Position numbers and translations under genes: made by a program. Of a stretch of 64,000 nucleotides of DNA, positions 9,127 through 18,333 are shown piece by piece. Each line of letters begins with the position of its first letter. Positions within the stretch are counted from its first letter, which is position 1. Source of the stretch: Massilia sp. YIM B02769. GTDB lineage: Bacteria > Pseudomonadota > Gammaproteobacteria > Burkholderiales > Burkholderiaceae_D. Under the pieces are notes generated by a model. The model saw only the letters and a list, made by a program, of their open reading frames with translations. It ran no database searches and was not told where the DNA came from. Location: positions 124,001-188,000 of the forward strand of contig NZ_JASNRC010000009.1 in NCBI RefSeq assembly GCF_030411995.1, in the 5' to 3' direction.

Positions 9127-9238
9127 GAACGCGTGGACGGCGCAATGGCCGCGTGAACGCCACCCGTCGGGTACAGCCGTCCACCCTACGTGTAAGGGAT
9201 GGGAGTAGGGTGGACGGGTTTCCCGTCCACGCGTTCAA
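9127..9238. repeat. Family-1 palindromic repeat, inverted doublet
   Basis: A unit at 9127-9189 runs from GAACGCGTGGACGGC to GCCGTCCACCCTAC. A second unit in the opposite sense at 9205-9238 runs from GTAGGGTGGACGGG to CCGTCCACGCGTTCAAC. Each is palindromic on its own. They fill most of the 304-base gap between hslR and the TetR gene. No coding frame is seen here. Confidence 0.8.
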
Positions 9239-9403
9239 CTACCTTCGGCACAGCCGTAACGGCCCAGTGGAATTCCCGCCCTCCGCACAATAGAACCCCA
9301 CCTCTAAGTTCCCGTTTGACATTCACCCGCCGATAGATAATAGTACGAGCGTTCGGATTTTCGATTCACCCAGGGGACAGTCATCAACACTTCAGCAAAA
9401 TTC

Positions 9404-10027
9404 ATGCGCAAGGGCGAGCAGACGCGGGCAGCCATCCTCGACGTCGCGCTCGAGCTGGCCAGCCGCAACGGCCTCGAAGGCCTGACCATCGGCCTGCTTG
9501 CCGACCGCATGAACATGAGCAAATCGGGCGTGTTCGCGCACTTCGGTTCGCGCGAAGACCTGCAGATGGAAGTGCTCAAGCTTTACCACCACCGTTTCGA
9601 GCAGGAAGTATTCTTCCCCAGCGTCAAGGAACCACGCGGCTTGCCGCGCCTGGAGTCCATGTTCGCGCGCTGGGTCAAGCGGGTTTCGGTGGAAATTGCG
9701 TCGGGCTGCATCTATATCAGCGGCGCGGTGGAGTACGATGACCGTCCAGGCCCGATCCGTGAAGCATTGGTGGCGATGGTGCGCGCCTGGCAGGGGGCGC
9801 TGCTGCGTGCCGTCCAACAAAGCGTGGACGTCGGCGCCCTGCAGGCGGGTACCGACCCGCAGCAGCTGGTCTACGAGATGTACGGGCTGATCCTGGCCCT
9901 GCACCATGACGCACGTTTCCTGCGGGTACCCGGCGCGCTCGAACGCGCCAACCGCGGTTTCGCGCGGCTGATCGAGAATTACCGTAATCCCACTCAAGAC
10001 ACACAGCAGCGCATTCAGCAAAACTAA
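9404..10027 (+). CDS. TetR/AcrR family transcriptional regulator
   Basis: The protein has 207 aa. An N-terminal TetR helix-turn-helix spans about residues 8-52 ('TRAAILDVALELASRNGLEGLTI', then 'MSKSGVFAHFGSREDLQMEVL'), followed by a helical ligand domain. It directly precedes the beta-oxidation operon on the same strand, so it probably represses it in response to acyl-CoA (PsrA/FadR-type logic, inferred). The first ATG (9404) lacks a Shine-Dalgarno. In frame seven codons upstream, ATC at 9383 sits at ideal spacing from AGGGGA (9372-9377) and would give INTSAKF-MRKG. A rare AUC start is therefore possible. Confidence 0.88.
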   Translation: MRKGEQTRAAILDVALELASRNGLEGLTIGLLADRMNMSKSGVFAHFGSREDLQMEVLKLYHHRFEQEVFFPSVKEPRGLPRLESMFARWVKRVSVEIASGCIYISGAVEYDDRPGPIREALVAMVRAWQGALLRAVQQSVDVGALQAGTDPQQLVYEMYGLILALHHDARFLRVPGALERANRGFARLIENYRNPTQDTQQRIQQN

Positions 10028-10074
10028 GCTGCCTTTCAAGTTCCACACAATCTTACCTTCGTCAGGAGAAAACC

Positions 10075-11865
10075 ATGGGTCAGTACGTCGCGCCAATCCG
10101 GGATATGCAGTTCGTTCTGCACGAATTCCTCAACGTCAGCGAAGAGTTCAAGAACTTGCCGGCATACCAGGAAATCGACGCCGACATCATTAACCAGGTG
10201 CTCGAAGAAGGCGCGAAATTCACGCAGGAAGTGCTGTTCCCGCTGAACCACTCCGGCGACCGCGAAGGCTGCCACTTCGACGCGGAAACCAAGACCGTGA
10301 CCACCCCGAAGGGTTTCAAGGAAGCCTATAAACAGTACGTCGAAGGCGGCTGGGCTGCGCTGGCGTGCGATCCGGAATACGGCGGCCAGGGCCTGCCGGT
10401 GTCGCTGAACAATTCGTTCTACGAAATGCTGAACTCGGCCAACCAGGCCTGGACCATGTACCCGGGCCTGTCGCACGGCGCCTACGAGTGCCTGAAGGAA
10501 CACGGCACCGAAGAACAGAAGAAGTTCTACCTGCCGAAGCTGGTCTCCGGCGAGTGGACCGGCACCATGTGCCTGACCGAAGCGCACTGCGGCACCGACC
10601 TGGGCCTGCTGCGTTCGAAGGCCGAACCGCAAGGCGACGGCACCTACAAGATTACCGGCTCGAAGATCTTCATCTCGGCCGGCGAACACGACGTGTCGGA
10701 AAACATCGTTCACCTGGTGCTGGCGCGTCTGCCGGATGCACCGGAAGGCTCGAAGGGCATCTCGCTGTTCCTGGTCCCTAAATTCCTGCCGAACGCCGAT
10801 GGTTCGATCGGTGAGCGCAACCCGATCTTCTGCGGCGCCATCGAAGAAAAGATGGGCATCCACGGCAACTCGACCTGCCAGATGAACCTGGACGGCGCCG
10901 TCGGCACCCTGATCGGCCAGCCCCATAAAGGCCTGAACGCGATGTTCGTGTTCATGAACGCCGCCCGCCTGGGCGTGGGCATGCAGTCGCTCGGCCTGAC
11001 CGAAGTGGCTTACCAGAACGCCCTGGTCTACGCGAAAGACCGCATCCAGATGCGCTCGCTGTCGGGCCCGAAAGCACCGGACAAGCCAGCCGACCCGATC
11101 ATCGTGCACCCGGACGTCCGTCGCATGCTGCTGACCGCGAAAGCCTACGCCGAAGGCGCCCGTGCCCTGACCTCGTACATCGCGCTGCAGATCGACCGCG
11201 AACTGAACCACCCTGACGAAGACGTGCGCAAGGAAGCCGCCGGCGAAGTCGCGCTGCTGACCCCGATCGTCAAGGCCTTCATCACCGACAACGGCTGGAT
11301 CGCCACCTCGGAAGCCATGCAGGTGTACGGCGGCCACGGCTACATCGCCGAGTGGGGCATGGAACAGTACGTGCGTGACGCGCGCATCAACATGATCTAC
11401 GAAGGCACCAACACCGTGCAGTCGCTGGACCTGCTGGGTCGCAAGATCCTGATGGACAACGGCGCCAAGCTGCGCGCCTTCGGCGAGAAGATCAAAGCCT
11501 TCGTCGAAGACAATGGCCTGGACGAGTCGATGTCGGAATTCGTGACCCCGCTGGGCGAGCTCGGCGAAAAAGTCACCAAGCTGACCATGGAAATCGGCAT
11601 GAAGGCCTTCACCAACCAGGACGAAGTCGGCGCCGCCGCCGTGCCTTACCTGCGCGTGGTCGGCCACCTGGTGTTCTCCTACTTCTTCGCGCAGATGGCG
11701 AAGATCGCTCTGGAGAAGAAAGATTCGGGCGACAAGTTCTACGAAGCCAAGCTGCACACCGCGCGTTTCTACTTCGCCCGCCTGTACCCGGAAACCGCGA
11801 TGCTGATCCGCCAGGCGCGCTCGGGCGCAAGCAACCTGCTGGCGCTCGACGCCGACCTGTTCTAA
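10075..11865 (+). CDS. Long-form acyl-CoA dehydrogenase (FadE/DmdC type)
   Basis: The protein has 596 aa, the length of the DmdC/FadE5 class of long acyl-CoA dehydrogenases with an extra C-terminal domain. It shows 'CLTEAHCGTDLG' (FAD-binding loop), 'EKMGIHGNSTCQM', 'EAMQVYGGHGYIAEWGMEQY' and the catalytic base Glu443 in 'MIYEGTN', followed by 'VQSLDLLGRKI'. It performs the first oxidation of beta-oxidation, passing electrons to ETF. The ribosome-binding site is AGGAGAAAACC before ATG. It is the first structural gene of the operon: 21 bases separate it from the multifunctional protein gene, which is followed after 25 by the thiolase. Confidence 0.93.
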   Translation: MGQYVAPIRDMQFVLHEFLNVSEEFKNLPAYQEIDADIINQVLEEGAKFTQEVLFPLNHSGDREGCHFDAETKTVTTPKGFKEAYKQYVEGGWAALACDPEYGGQGLPVSLNNSFYEMLNSANQAWTMYPGLSHGAYECLKEHGTEEQKKFYLPKLVSGEWTGTMCLTEAHCGTDLGLLRSKAEPQGDGTYKITGSKIFISAGEHDVSENIVHLVLARLPDAPEGSKGISLFLVPKFLPNADGSIGERNPIFCGAIEEKMGIHGNSTCQMNLDGAVGTLIGQPHKGLNAMFVFMNAARLGVGMQSLGLTEVAYQNALVYAKDRIQMRSLSGPKAPDKPADPIIVHPDVRRMLLTAKAYAEGARALTSYIALQIDRELNHPDEDVRKEAAGEVALLTPIVKAFITDNGWIATSEAMQVYGGHGYIAEWGMEQYVRDARINMIYEGTNTVQSLDLLGRKILMDNGAKLRAFGEKIKAFVEDNGLDESMSEFVTPLGELGEKVTKLTMEIGMKAFTNQDEVGAAAVPYLRVVGHLVFSYFFAQMAKIALEKKDSGDKFYEAKLHTARFYFARLYPETAMLIRQARSGASNLLALDADLF

Positions 11866-11886
11866 CCGCTTCTAGGGATAACAACC

Positions 11887-14283
11887 ATGACCAATTTCAC
11901 CGTCAAGAAAGTCGCCGTCCTGGGCGCGGGCGTGATGGGCGCGCAGATCGCTGCGCACTGCGTCAACGCCAAGGTGCCTGTCGTTCTGTTCGATCTGCCG
12001 GCAAAAGAAGGCAACAAGAACGGCATCGTCCTGAAAGCCATCGAAGGCCTGAAGAAGCTGTCGCCTGCGCCGCTGGGCAACAAGGAAGACGCCGCCCTGA
12101 TCGAAGTCGCCAACTACGAAGACAACCTGGATGTCCTGGCTGGCTGCGACCTGATCATCGAAGCGATCGCCGAGCGCATGGACTGGAAGCACGACCTGTA
12201 CAAGAAGGTCGCCCCGCACATCGCACCGAACGCGATCTTCGCCTCGAACACCTCGGGCCTGTCGATCAACAAACTCGCCGAAGGCTTCGACGAGGAACTG
12301 AAGGCGCGCTTCTGCGGCGTGCACTTCTTCAACCCGCCGCGCTACATGCACCTGGTCGAGCTGATCCCGACCACGTCGACCAATCCGGTCATCCTCGACC
12401 AGCTGGAAACCTTCCTGACCTCGGTCCTGGGCAAGGGCGTCGTGCGCGCAAAAGACACGCCGAACTTCATCGCCAACCGCGTCGGCATCTTCGGCATGCT
12501 GGCTACCATCCACGAAGCCGAGAAGTTCGGCCTGTCGGTGGACGTGGTCGACGACCTGACCGGCGCCAAGCTGGGCCGCGCCAAGTCGGGCACCTTCCGT
12601 ACCGCCGACGTGGTCGGCCTGGACACGATGGGCCACGTGATCAAGACCATGCAGGACACCCTGCAGGACGATCCGTTCTTCAGCCTGTACAAGACGCCTG
12701 AGGTCCTGGCCAAGCTGATCGAGAAGGGCGCCCTGGGCCAGAAGACCGGCGCCGGCTTCTACAAGAAGGTCGGCAAGGACATCCAGCGCCTGGACTTCGC
12801 CACCGGTGAATACGTGGCCGGCGGCGCCAAGGCGGCCGATATCGTCGCCCGCATCCTGAAAGAAAAAGACCCGGTCAAGAAGTTCAAGGCCATGCGCGAA
12901 TCGACCAACCCGCAGGCGCAGTTCCTGTGGGCGATCTTCCGCGACGCTTTCCACTACATCGCGTTCCACCTCGACAGCATCGCCGACAACGCGCGCGACG
13001 TCGACTTCGCGATGCGCTGGGGCTTCGGCTGGAGCGTCGGTCCGTTCGAGACCTGGCAAGCCGCCGGCTGGAAGCAGATCGCCGAATGGGTGAAGGAAGA
13101 CATCGATGCAGGCAAGGCGCTGACGAATGCACCGCTGCCAGCCTGGGTCTTCGAAGGCCAGGTCGCTGAAAAAGGCGTGCACACCGCCGAAGGTTCGTAC
13201 TCGGCCTCGTCGAACAGCTACGTGCCGCGCTCGACCCTGCCAGTCTACGAGCGTCAGGCCTTCCGTGCACCGGTGCTGGGCGCCGGCGCGCAAGACGCCA
13301 AGACCGCCGGCACCACCGTGTTCGAGGACGACTCGGTGCGCCTGTGGCATACCGGCGATGATGTCCTGATCATCTCGCTCAAGACCAAGATGCACGTCAT
13401 CGGCGATGGCGTCATCAAGGGCATCAAGCGCGGCCTGGCGGAAGCGGAAGCCAACTTCAAGGGCCTGGTGATCTGGAACACCGACGCCACCGAAGGCGGC
13501 GCCTTCTCGGCCGGCGCCGACCTGCAATCGGCCCTGCCGGCCTTCATGACCGGCGGCGCGAAAGCGATGGAGCCGATCGTCAAGGAACTGCAAGACACCT
13601 TCATGCAGATGAAGTACTCGAACGTGCCGGTGGTGGCCGCAGTGGCCGGCCTGGCGCTGGGCGGCGGCTGCGAGCTGGCCCTGCACGCATCGAAGCGCGT
13701 GGCCTCGATCGAGTCCTACATCGGCCTGGTCGAAGTGGGCGTCGGCCTGGTGCCGGCCGGCGGCGGCCTGAAGGAAGCGGCAGTGCGCGCCTTTACCGAA
13801 GCGAAGGGCAACGACATCCTGCAATTCCTGAAGACCGGTTTCACCAACGCGGCCACCGCGCAGGTGTCGAAGTCGGCGCTGGAAGCCAAGGCGATGGGCT
13901 ACCTGAAGGAAGACGACATCATCGTCTTCAACGCCTACGAGCTGCTGCACGTGGCGAAAGTGCAGGCGCGCGCCATGTTCGACGCCGGCTACCGCGCCCC
14001 GGCCAAGCGCCCGGTCACCGTCACCGGCCGCTACGGCTGGGCGACGATCCGCGGCCAGCTGGTCAACATGCGTGACGGCGGCTTCATCTCGGCCTACGAC
14101 TACCACCTGGGCGACACCATCGCCGAGATTGTGACCGGCGGCGACGTCGACCAGGGCAGCGTGGTGTCCGAGCAGTGGCTGCTCGACATGGAACGCAAGG
14201 CCTTCATCGCGCTGCTGAACAACCCGAAGACGCAAGAGCGGATCATGGGCATGATGCAGACCGGCAAGCCAGTGCGCAACTAA
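11887..14283 (+). CDS. 3-hydroxyacyl-CoA dehydrogenase / enoyl-CoA hydratase (FadN-type)
   Basis: The protein has 798 aa. The NAD-binding 3-hydroxyacyl-CoA dehydrogenase module comes first (GAGVMG at 13-18; 'HFFNPPRYMHLVEL'; two HCDH C-terminal helical segments). The crotonase domain follows near residues 530-610 ('FSAGADLQSA', 'GLALGGGCELAL'). This order is reversed from E. coli FadB and matches FadN of Bacillus and the HadN-like proteins of Betaproteobacteria. It hydrates enoyl-CoA and oxidises 3-hydroxyacyl-CoA. The ribosome-binding site AGGGATAACAACC is close to ATG. It probably complexes with the thiolase encoded next. Confidence 0.93.
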   Translation: MTNFTVKKVAVLGAGVMGAQIAAHCVNAKVPVVLFDLPAKEGNKNGIVLKAIEGLKKLSPAPLGNKEDAALIEVANYEDNLDVLAGCDLIIEAIAERMDWKHDLYKKVAPHIAPNAIFASNTSGLSINKLAEGFDEELKARFCGVHFFNPPRYMHLVELIPTTSTNPVILDQLETFLTSVLGKGVVRAKDTPNFIANRVGIFGMLATIHEAEKFGLSVDVVDDLTGAKLGRAKSGTFRTADVVGLDTMGHVIKTMQDTLQDDPFFSLYKTPEVLAKLIEKGALGQKTGAGFYKKVGKDIQRLDFATGEYVAGGAKAADIVARILKEKDPVKKFKAMRESTNPQAQFLWAIFRDAFHYIAFHLDSIADNARDVDFAMRWGFGWSVGPFETWQAAGWKQIAEWVKEDIDAGKALTNAPLPAWVFEGQVAEKGVHTAEGSYSASSNSYVPRSTLPVYERQAFRAPVLGAGAQDAKTAGTTVFEDDSVRLWHTGDDVLIISLKTKMHVIGDGVIKGIKRGLAEAEANFKGLVIWNTDATEGGAFSAGADLQSALPAFMTGGAKAMEPIVKELQDTFMQMKYSNVPVVAAVAGLALGGGCELALHASKRVASIESYIGLVEVGVGLVPAGGGLKEAAVRAFTEAKGNDILQFLKTGFTNAATAQVSKSALEAKAMGYLKEDDIIVFNAYELLHVAKVQARAMFDAGYRAPAKRPVTVTGRYGWATIRGQLVNMRDGGFISAYDYHLGDTIAEIVTGGDVDQGSVVSEQWLLDMERKAFIALLNNPKTQERIMGMMQTGKPVRN

Positions 14284-14308
14284 TCGCTGAATAGACAGGA
14301 CGACCAAC

Positions 14309-15505
14309 ATGAGCAAACAACTTCAAGACGCATACATCGTCGCAGCGACGCGCACCCCGATCGGCAAGGCGCCGCGCGGCATGTTCAAGACGACCCGCCC
14401 GGACGACCTGCTGGTGCACGCCATCCGCGGCGCCATGGCCGCCGTGCCGAACCTGGACCCGGCCCTGATCGTCGACGCCATCGTCGGCTGCTCGTTCCCG
14501 GAAGCGGAGCAGGGCTTCAACATCGCCCGTAACTCGGTGGTGCTGGCCGGCCTGCCGAACACCGTGGGCGGCGTGACCGTCAACCGCTACTGCGCCTCGG
14601 GCATCACCGCCCTGGCCATGGCGGCCGACCGCATCCGCGTCGGCGAAGCCGACGTGATGATCGCCGGCGGCGTCGAATCGATGTCGATGGTGCCGATGAT
14701 GGGTCACCACCCCTCCATCAACATGGAGACCTTCAAGGACGAGAACGTGGGCCTGGCCTACGGCATGGGCCTGACCGCCGAAAAGGTCGCCCAGCAATGG
14801 AAAGTCTCGCGCGAAGACCAGGACGCATTCGGCCTGGAATCGCACCGCCGCGCCATCGCCGCCCAGCAGGCCGGCCTGTTCAAGGACGAGATCACCCCGG
14901 TCGAAATCATCACCCGTACGCCGAACCTGGCCACCGGTGAAGTGTCGGTCAAGCGCCGCACCGTCGACGCCGACGAAGGCCCGCGCGCCGACGCTTCGAT
15001 GGAATCGATGGCCAAGCTGAAGCCGGTCTTCGCCGCCAAGGGAACCGTCACCGCTGCGACCTCGTCGCAGATGTCGGACGGCGCCGGCGCCCTGATCGTC
15101 GTCAGCGAAAAGATCCTGAAGGAGCACAACCTGACCCCGCTGGCCAAGTTCTCGTCGTTCGCCGTGCGCGGCGTGCCGCCTGAGATCATGGGCATCGGTC
15201 CGAAGGTGGCGATTCCCGCAGCGCTGGCCGCCGCCGGCATCACCCAGGACCAGCTGGACTGGATCGAGCTGAACGAAGCCTTCGCCGCACAGGCGCTGGC
15301 CGTGATCCGCGACCTGGGCCTGGACACCAGCAAGGTTAACCCGATGGGCGGCGCGATTGCCCTGGGCCACCCGCTGGGCGCCACCGGTGCGATCCGCGCC
15401 GCGACCGTCGTACACGCACTGCGCCGCAACAACCTGAAGTACGGCATGGTGACGATGTGCGTCGGCGCCGGCATGGGCGCGGCCGGTATCATCGAGCGCG
15501 TTTAA
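14309..15505 (+). CDS. fadA: Acetyl-CoA C-acyltransferase (3-ketoacyl-CoA thiolase)
   Basis: The protein has 398 aa and all thiolase catalytic residues: nucleophile Cys95 in 'NRYCASGITA', His354 in 'ALGHPLGATGA' and Cys384 in 'TMCVGAGMGAA'. It cleaves 3-ketoacyl-CoA to acetyl-CoA plus a shortened acyl-CoA. The start follows AGGACGACCAAC. It is the third structural gene of the beta-oxidation operon and the natural partner of the FadN-type protein. The name fadA reflects function; the gene belongs to the FadA/AcaA branch next to FadN. Confidence 0.93.
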   Translation: MSKQLQDAYIVAATRTPIGKAPRGMFKTTRPDDLLVHAIRGAMAAVPNLDPALIVDAIVGCSFPEAEQGFNIARNSVVLAGLPNTVGGVTVNRYCASGITALAMAADRIRVGEADVMIAGGVESMSMVPMMGHHPSINMETFKDENVGLAYGMGLTAEKVAQQWKVSREDQDAFGLESHRRAIAAQQAGLFKDEITPVEIITRTPNLATGEVSVKRRTVDADEGPRADASMESMAKLKPVFAAKGTVTAATSSQMSDGAGALIVVSEKILKEHNLTPLAKFSSFAVRGVPPEIMGIGPKVAIPAALAAAGITQDQLDWIELNEAFAAQALAVIRDLGLDTSKVNPMGGAIALGHPLGATGAIRAATVVHALRRNNLKYGMVTMCVGAGMGAAGIIERV

Positions 15506-15545
15506 TCGAAGAGGGCGGCGCAGTAATGCAGCCGCCCGACATCAC

Positions 15546-15594
15546 AGCGTGGGCACACGTGCAACCGTAGGGTGGGCACCTGTGCCCACGCTGT
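15546..15594. repeat. Family-1 palindromic repeat between thiolase and enoyl-CoA hydratase genes
   Basis: AGCGTGGGCACACGTGC is followed by a perfect palindromic unit at 15567-15594 (GTAGGGTGGGCAC, CTG, GTGCCCACGC). It separates the fadA stop from the next gene and may attenuate or protect the transcript. Confidence 0.78.
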
Positions 15595-15628
15595 CTTTCG
15601 TGCCCCAAAACACCCCGGAGACTGAAAA

Positions 15629-16402
15629 ATGACGATCCAAACGAATAAAACCAACGGCATCCTCACCATCGAATTCAACCGCCTCGAGCGCAAGAACGCC
15701 ATCACCGGCGCCATGTACCAGACCATGGCCGACGCCCTGCTCGACGCCGAACAAGACCCGCAGGTACGCGCCGTCCTCATCACCGGCAAGCCGGAAATCT
15801 TCACCGCCGGTAACGACCTCGACGACTTCCTGAACAACGCCGGCGAAGGCGCCATGACCGAAGACCGTCCGGTGTTCCAGTTCATGAAAGCCCTGGAAGG
15901 CTGCACCAAGCCGGTGGTCGCCGCCGTCGCCGGCGCCGCCGTCGGCATCGGCACCACGATGCTGATGCACTGCGACCTGGTCTACGCCGCCGACAACGCC
16001 AAGTTCTCGATGCCTTTCACCCAGCTCGGCCTGTGCCCGGAATTCGCTTCGTCGCTGCTGGTCGCGCAAGCCGCCGGCTACACCCGCGCCGCCGAAAAGC
16101 TGATGCTGGGCGAAGCCTTCGGCGCCCAGGAAGCCTTCGAGATGGGCATCGTCGCACGTGTGCTGCCGGCCGCCGAACTGCTGGCGTTTGCCCAGGGCCA
16201 GGCCGCCAAGCTGGTCGCCCTGCCGGCCGCCTCGATCCGCGCCACCAAGGCCCTCATGAAGCGCCCGCGCGCCGGCATCGTGGCCGAGACCATCGGCGTC
16301 GAGAACAAGCAGTTCGGCGCCATGCTGGTCGGCGCCGAAGCGAAGGAAGCGTTCACGGCCTTCTTCCAGAAGCGCAAGCCGGACTTTTCGAAGTTCGATT
16401 GA
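15629..16402 (+). CDS. Enoyl-CoA hydratase/isomerase family protein
   Basis: The protein has 257 aa and a typical crotonase fold: 'ILTIEFNRLERKNAI', oxyanion-hole loop 'AGNDLDDFLNN', 'AAVAGAAVGIGTTMLMHCDLVYA', 'PFTQLGLCPEFASS'. It lacks an obvious second glutamate at the FadB position, which fits enoyl-CoA isomerase or PaaG/CaiD-like activity as well as hydratase. The ribosome-binding site is CCGGAGACTG before ATG. It follows the fad genes on the same strand across a repeat, so it is likely an accessory enzyme for unsaturated fatty acids. Confidence 0.88.
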   Translation: MTIQTNKTNGILTIEFNRLERKNAITGAMYQTMADALLDAEQDPQVRAVLITGKPEIFTAGNDLDDFLNNAGEGAMTEDRPVFQFMKALEGCTKPVVAAVAGAAVGIGTTMLMHCDLVYAADNAKFSMPFTQLGLCPEFASSLLVAQAAGYTRAAEKLMLGEAFGAQEAFEMGIVARVLPAAELLAFAQGQAAKLVALPAASIRATKALMKRPRAGIVAETIGVENKQFGAMLVGAEAKEAFTAFFQKRKPDFSKFD

Positions 16403-16412
16403 TGCGGTGAGA

Positions 16413-16441
16413 ACCAGGTGCGCCGCTCCGGCGCGCCTGGT
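16413..16441 (+). terminator. Strong hairpin after the enoyl-CoA hydratase gene
   Basis: Arms ACCAGGTGCGCC (16413-16424) and GGCGCGCCTGGT (16430-16441) pair over 12 positions with one G-T wobble and a 5-base loop, 10 bases past the stop. No U-run follows, so it is terminator-like rather than a textbook terminator. It separates the fad operon from the next one. Confidence 0.5.
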
Positions 16442-16513
16442 GCAGCCCCCCTGTGTCCGGCGGATGTGCTGCCGTGCGGACATATCTCAGGCAACGGTGC
16501 TAGGATGCATTTT

Positions 16514-17557
16514 ATGCAACTCCACACTTCGCCCACCGACACTTTCCTGCCCGACGACGACCTTCTTTCCGCCCTACGCGCGATCCTGCGCGAACTGGCC
16601 GGCAGCGAACCCGCCGCGGCCTTGCAGGGCCTGGTCGCGGCCGGCCTCGACCGCCTTCCGCTGCCCGGCCAGGGCGCGACCCTGGCACGCTGGCGCGCGC
16701 TGGCCGCCGTCGGCGCCCACGACCTGAGCCTGGCCAAGCTGTTCGAAGGACATACCGACGCCCTGGCCATCCTGCACGAAGCCGGGGCGGAGGCTGCCGC
16801 AGGGACCATCTGGGGCACCTGGTGCGCCGAGCCGCCCAACGCGCGCCTGCGCCTCGACCCGGCGCGGGACGGCGGCTTCGTCCTGAACGGTGATAAAGCC
16901 TGGTGCTCGGGCGCGCGCACCGTTTCGCACGCGGTGGTGAGCTGCTGGAGCAGGGAAGGGGAGGCGATGCTGGCCGCGGTCGACCTGCGCCAGGCCGGCG
17001 TCAGCATGGCCGACGATCACTGGCAGGCGGTCGGCATGCGCGATTCCGCCAGCATCGACGTGTACTTCGACGGGGTGGCCGCGCAAGCGCTCGGCGGCCC
17101 CGGCTTCTATGTGCAGCGCGCCGGCTTCTGGCATGGCGGCGCCGGTGTGGCCGCCTGCTGGTTCGGCGCGGCCGGCGCCCTGGCCGAGGCGCTGTCTCAG
17201 TCGCTGCAAGTGCGCCCTTCCGATCCGCACCGCCTGGCGCAGCTCGGCGAAGCGGCCGTCGCCCTGCAGGGCAGCGCCGCCCTGATGCGCGAGACGGCGG
17301 CCGCGATCGACCGCGCGCCAAGCACGGATGCGATGAGGGCGGCTTTGTCGGTGCGCCTGAGTGTGGAAGCGGCGGCCAACGTCACCCTGGCCGCGGTCGG
17401 GCGCGCCCTCGGTCCGGGGCCGATGTGCAAGGATGCCGCGATGGCGCGCCGCTTCGCCGACCTGCCGGTGTTCATGCGCCAGAGCCATGCCGAGCGCGAC
17501 CTGGAAGCGGTCGGCAAGCTGGTGGCGCAAAGCATGGAGCAGCCATGGCGGCTGTGA
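16514..17557 (+). CDS. Acyl-CoA dehydrogenase-like protein of a four-gene glyco/methyl operon
   Basis: The protein has 347 aa and a reduced acyl-CoA dehydrogenase fold: 'LSLAKLFEGHTDALAILHEAG', 'FVLNGDKAWCSGARTVSHAVVSCW', 'DDHWQAVGMRDSASIDVYFDGV'. A helical C-terminus follows. The classical catalytic glutamate region near 'YEGT' is absent, so catalysis on an acyl-CoA is uncertain. The ATG at 16514 has AGGA eight bases upstream; an ATG at 16505 would add three residues. Its end overlaps the PIG-L gene by 13 bases, which starts a run of four overlapping genes. I infer it works on an acyl or amino-sugar intermediate with those neighbours. Confidence 0.82.
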   Translation: MQLHTSPTDTFLPDDDLLSALRAILRELAGSEPAAALQGLVAAGLDRLPLPGQGATLARWRALAAVGAHDLSLAKLFEGHTDALAILHEAGAEAAAGTIWGTWCAEPPNARLRLDPARDGGFVLNGDKAWCSGARTVSHAVVSCWSREGEAMLAAVDLRQAGVSMADDHWQAVGMRDSASIDVYFDGVAAQALGGPGFYVQRAGFWHGGAGVAACWFGAAGALAEALSQSLQVRPSDPHRLAQLGEAAVALQGSAALMRETAAAIDRAPSTDAMRAALSVRLSVEAAANVTLAAVGRALGPGPMCKDAAMARRFADLPVFMRQSHAERDLEAVGKLVAQSMEQPWRL

Positions 17558-18333
17558 CACGTGACCGTCATATCGCCGGCGCCGGCACCGCCGCCGACGC
17601 ATGGCGCGGCGATACCGGGCTGGCCGGCGTCGCCGAGGTTGGCGTGGCCGACCTGGTGCCGCACGGTGCGCGCCTGGTGGTGGTGGCGCCGCATCCGGAC
17701 GACGAAATCCTGGCCTGCGGCGGCCTGCTGCAACTGCTGGGCGCGCGCACCGACACCCGGCCGCCGCTGCTGGTGGCGGTGACCGACGGCGAAGCCAGCC
17801 ACCCCGGCTCGGCCGCCTGGCCGCGCGAGCGGCTGCGCGCCGTGCGTCCGCGGGAAACGCTGGCGGCGCTGGCCTGCCTGGGCAGCGCGGCGCCGAACCT
17901 GCGCCGCCTCGGCATTGCCGACGGCGGTGTGACGGCGGCCGAAACCGGTCTGGCGCGCCAGCTTGCCGCGCTGTTCGAACCCGGCGATGTGGTGCTCACG
18001 ACCTGGCGCCACGACGGCCATCCCGACCACGAAGCGACCGCGCGCGCCTGTCTTGCCGCCGCCGCCCAGCGCGGCGCACGTACGCTGGAAGCGCCGATCT
18101 GGGGCTGGCACTGGAGCGCGCCGGCGGACGGCGCCATGCCCCTGGCCCATGCGCGCAAGCTGCCCTTGCCGGCAGCGGTACTGGCCCGCAAGCGCGCCGC
18201 CATGGCCTGCTTCCAGAGCCAGGTGCTGCCCGACGCCAGCCGCGACGCGCCGCCGGTCGTCCCCGCCCATGCGCTGGAACGCGTCCTCCTGCCTTTCGAA
18301 CTCTACTTTTATGACCCTGACCGCGCATTTTGA
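17545..18333 (+). CDS. PIG-L family N-acetylglucosaminyl deacetylase-like protein
   Basis: The protein has 262 aa. The zinc/catalytic motif is 'APHPDDEILACGG' (48-60), and the second metal site is 'WRHDGHPDHEAT'. Family members remove acetyl groups from GlcNAc conjugates (PIG-L, MshB, BshB). The gene overlaps its upstream neighbour by 13 bases and the downstream methyltransferase by 23, consistent with translational coupling. The first 40 residues are poorly conserved in look and may include a later true start. The substrate is unknown here, but the adjacent glycosyltransferase and methyltransferase suggest an amino-sugar glycoconjugate. Confidence 0.88.
   Translation: MAAVTRDRHIAGAGTAADAWRGDTGLAGVAEVGVADLVPHGARLVVVAPHPDDEILACGGLLQLLGARTDTRPPLLVAVTDGEASHPGSAAWPRERLRAVRPRETLAALACLGSAAPNLRRLGIADGGVTAAETGLARQLAALFEPGDVVLTTWRHDGHPDHEATARACLAAAAQRGARTLEAPIWGWHWSAPADGAMPLAHARKLPLPAAVLARKRAAMACFQSQVLPDASRDAPPVVPAHALERVLLPFELYFYDPDRAF

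Noticed and set aside
11872-14316. Minus-strand frame of 814 codons
   Set aside because: Antisense to the hydroxyacyl-CoA dehydrogenase/hydratase gene, which carries clear NAD and crotonase motifs.
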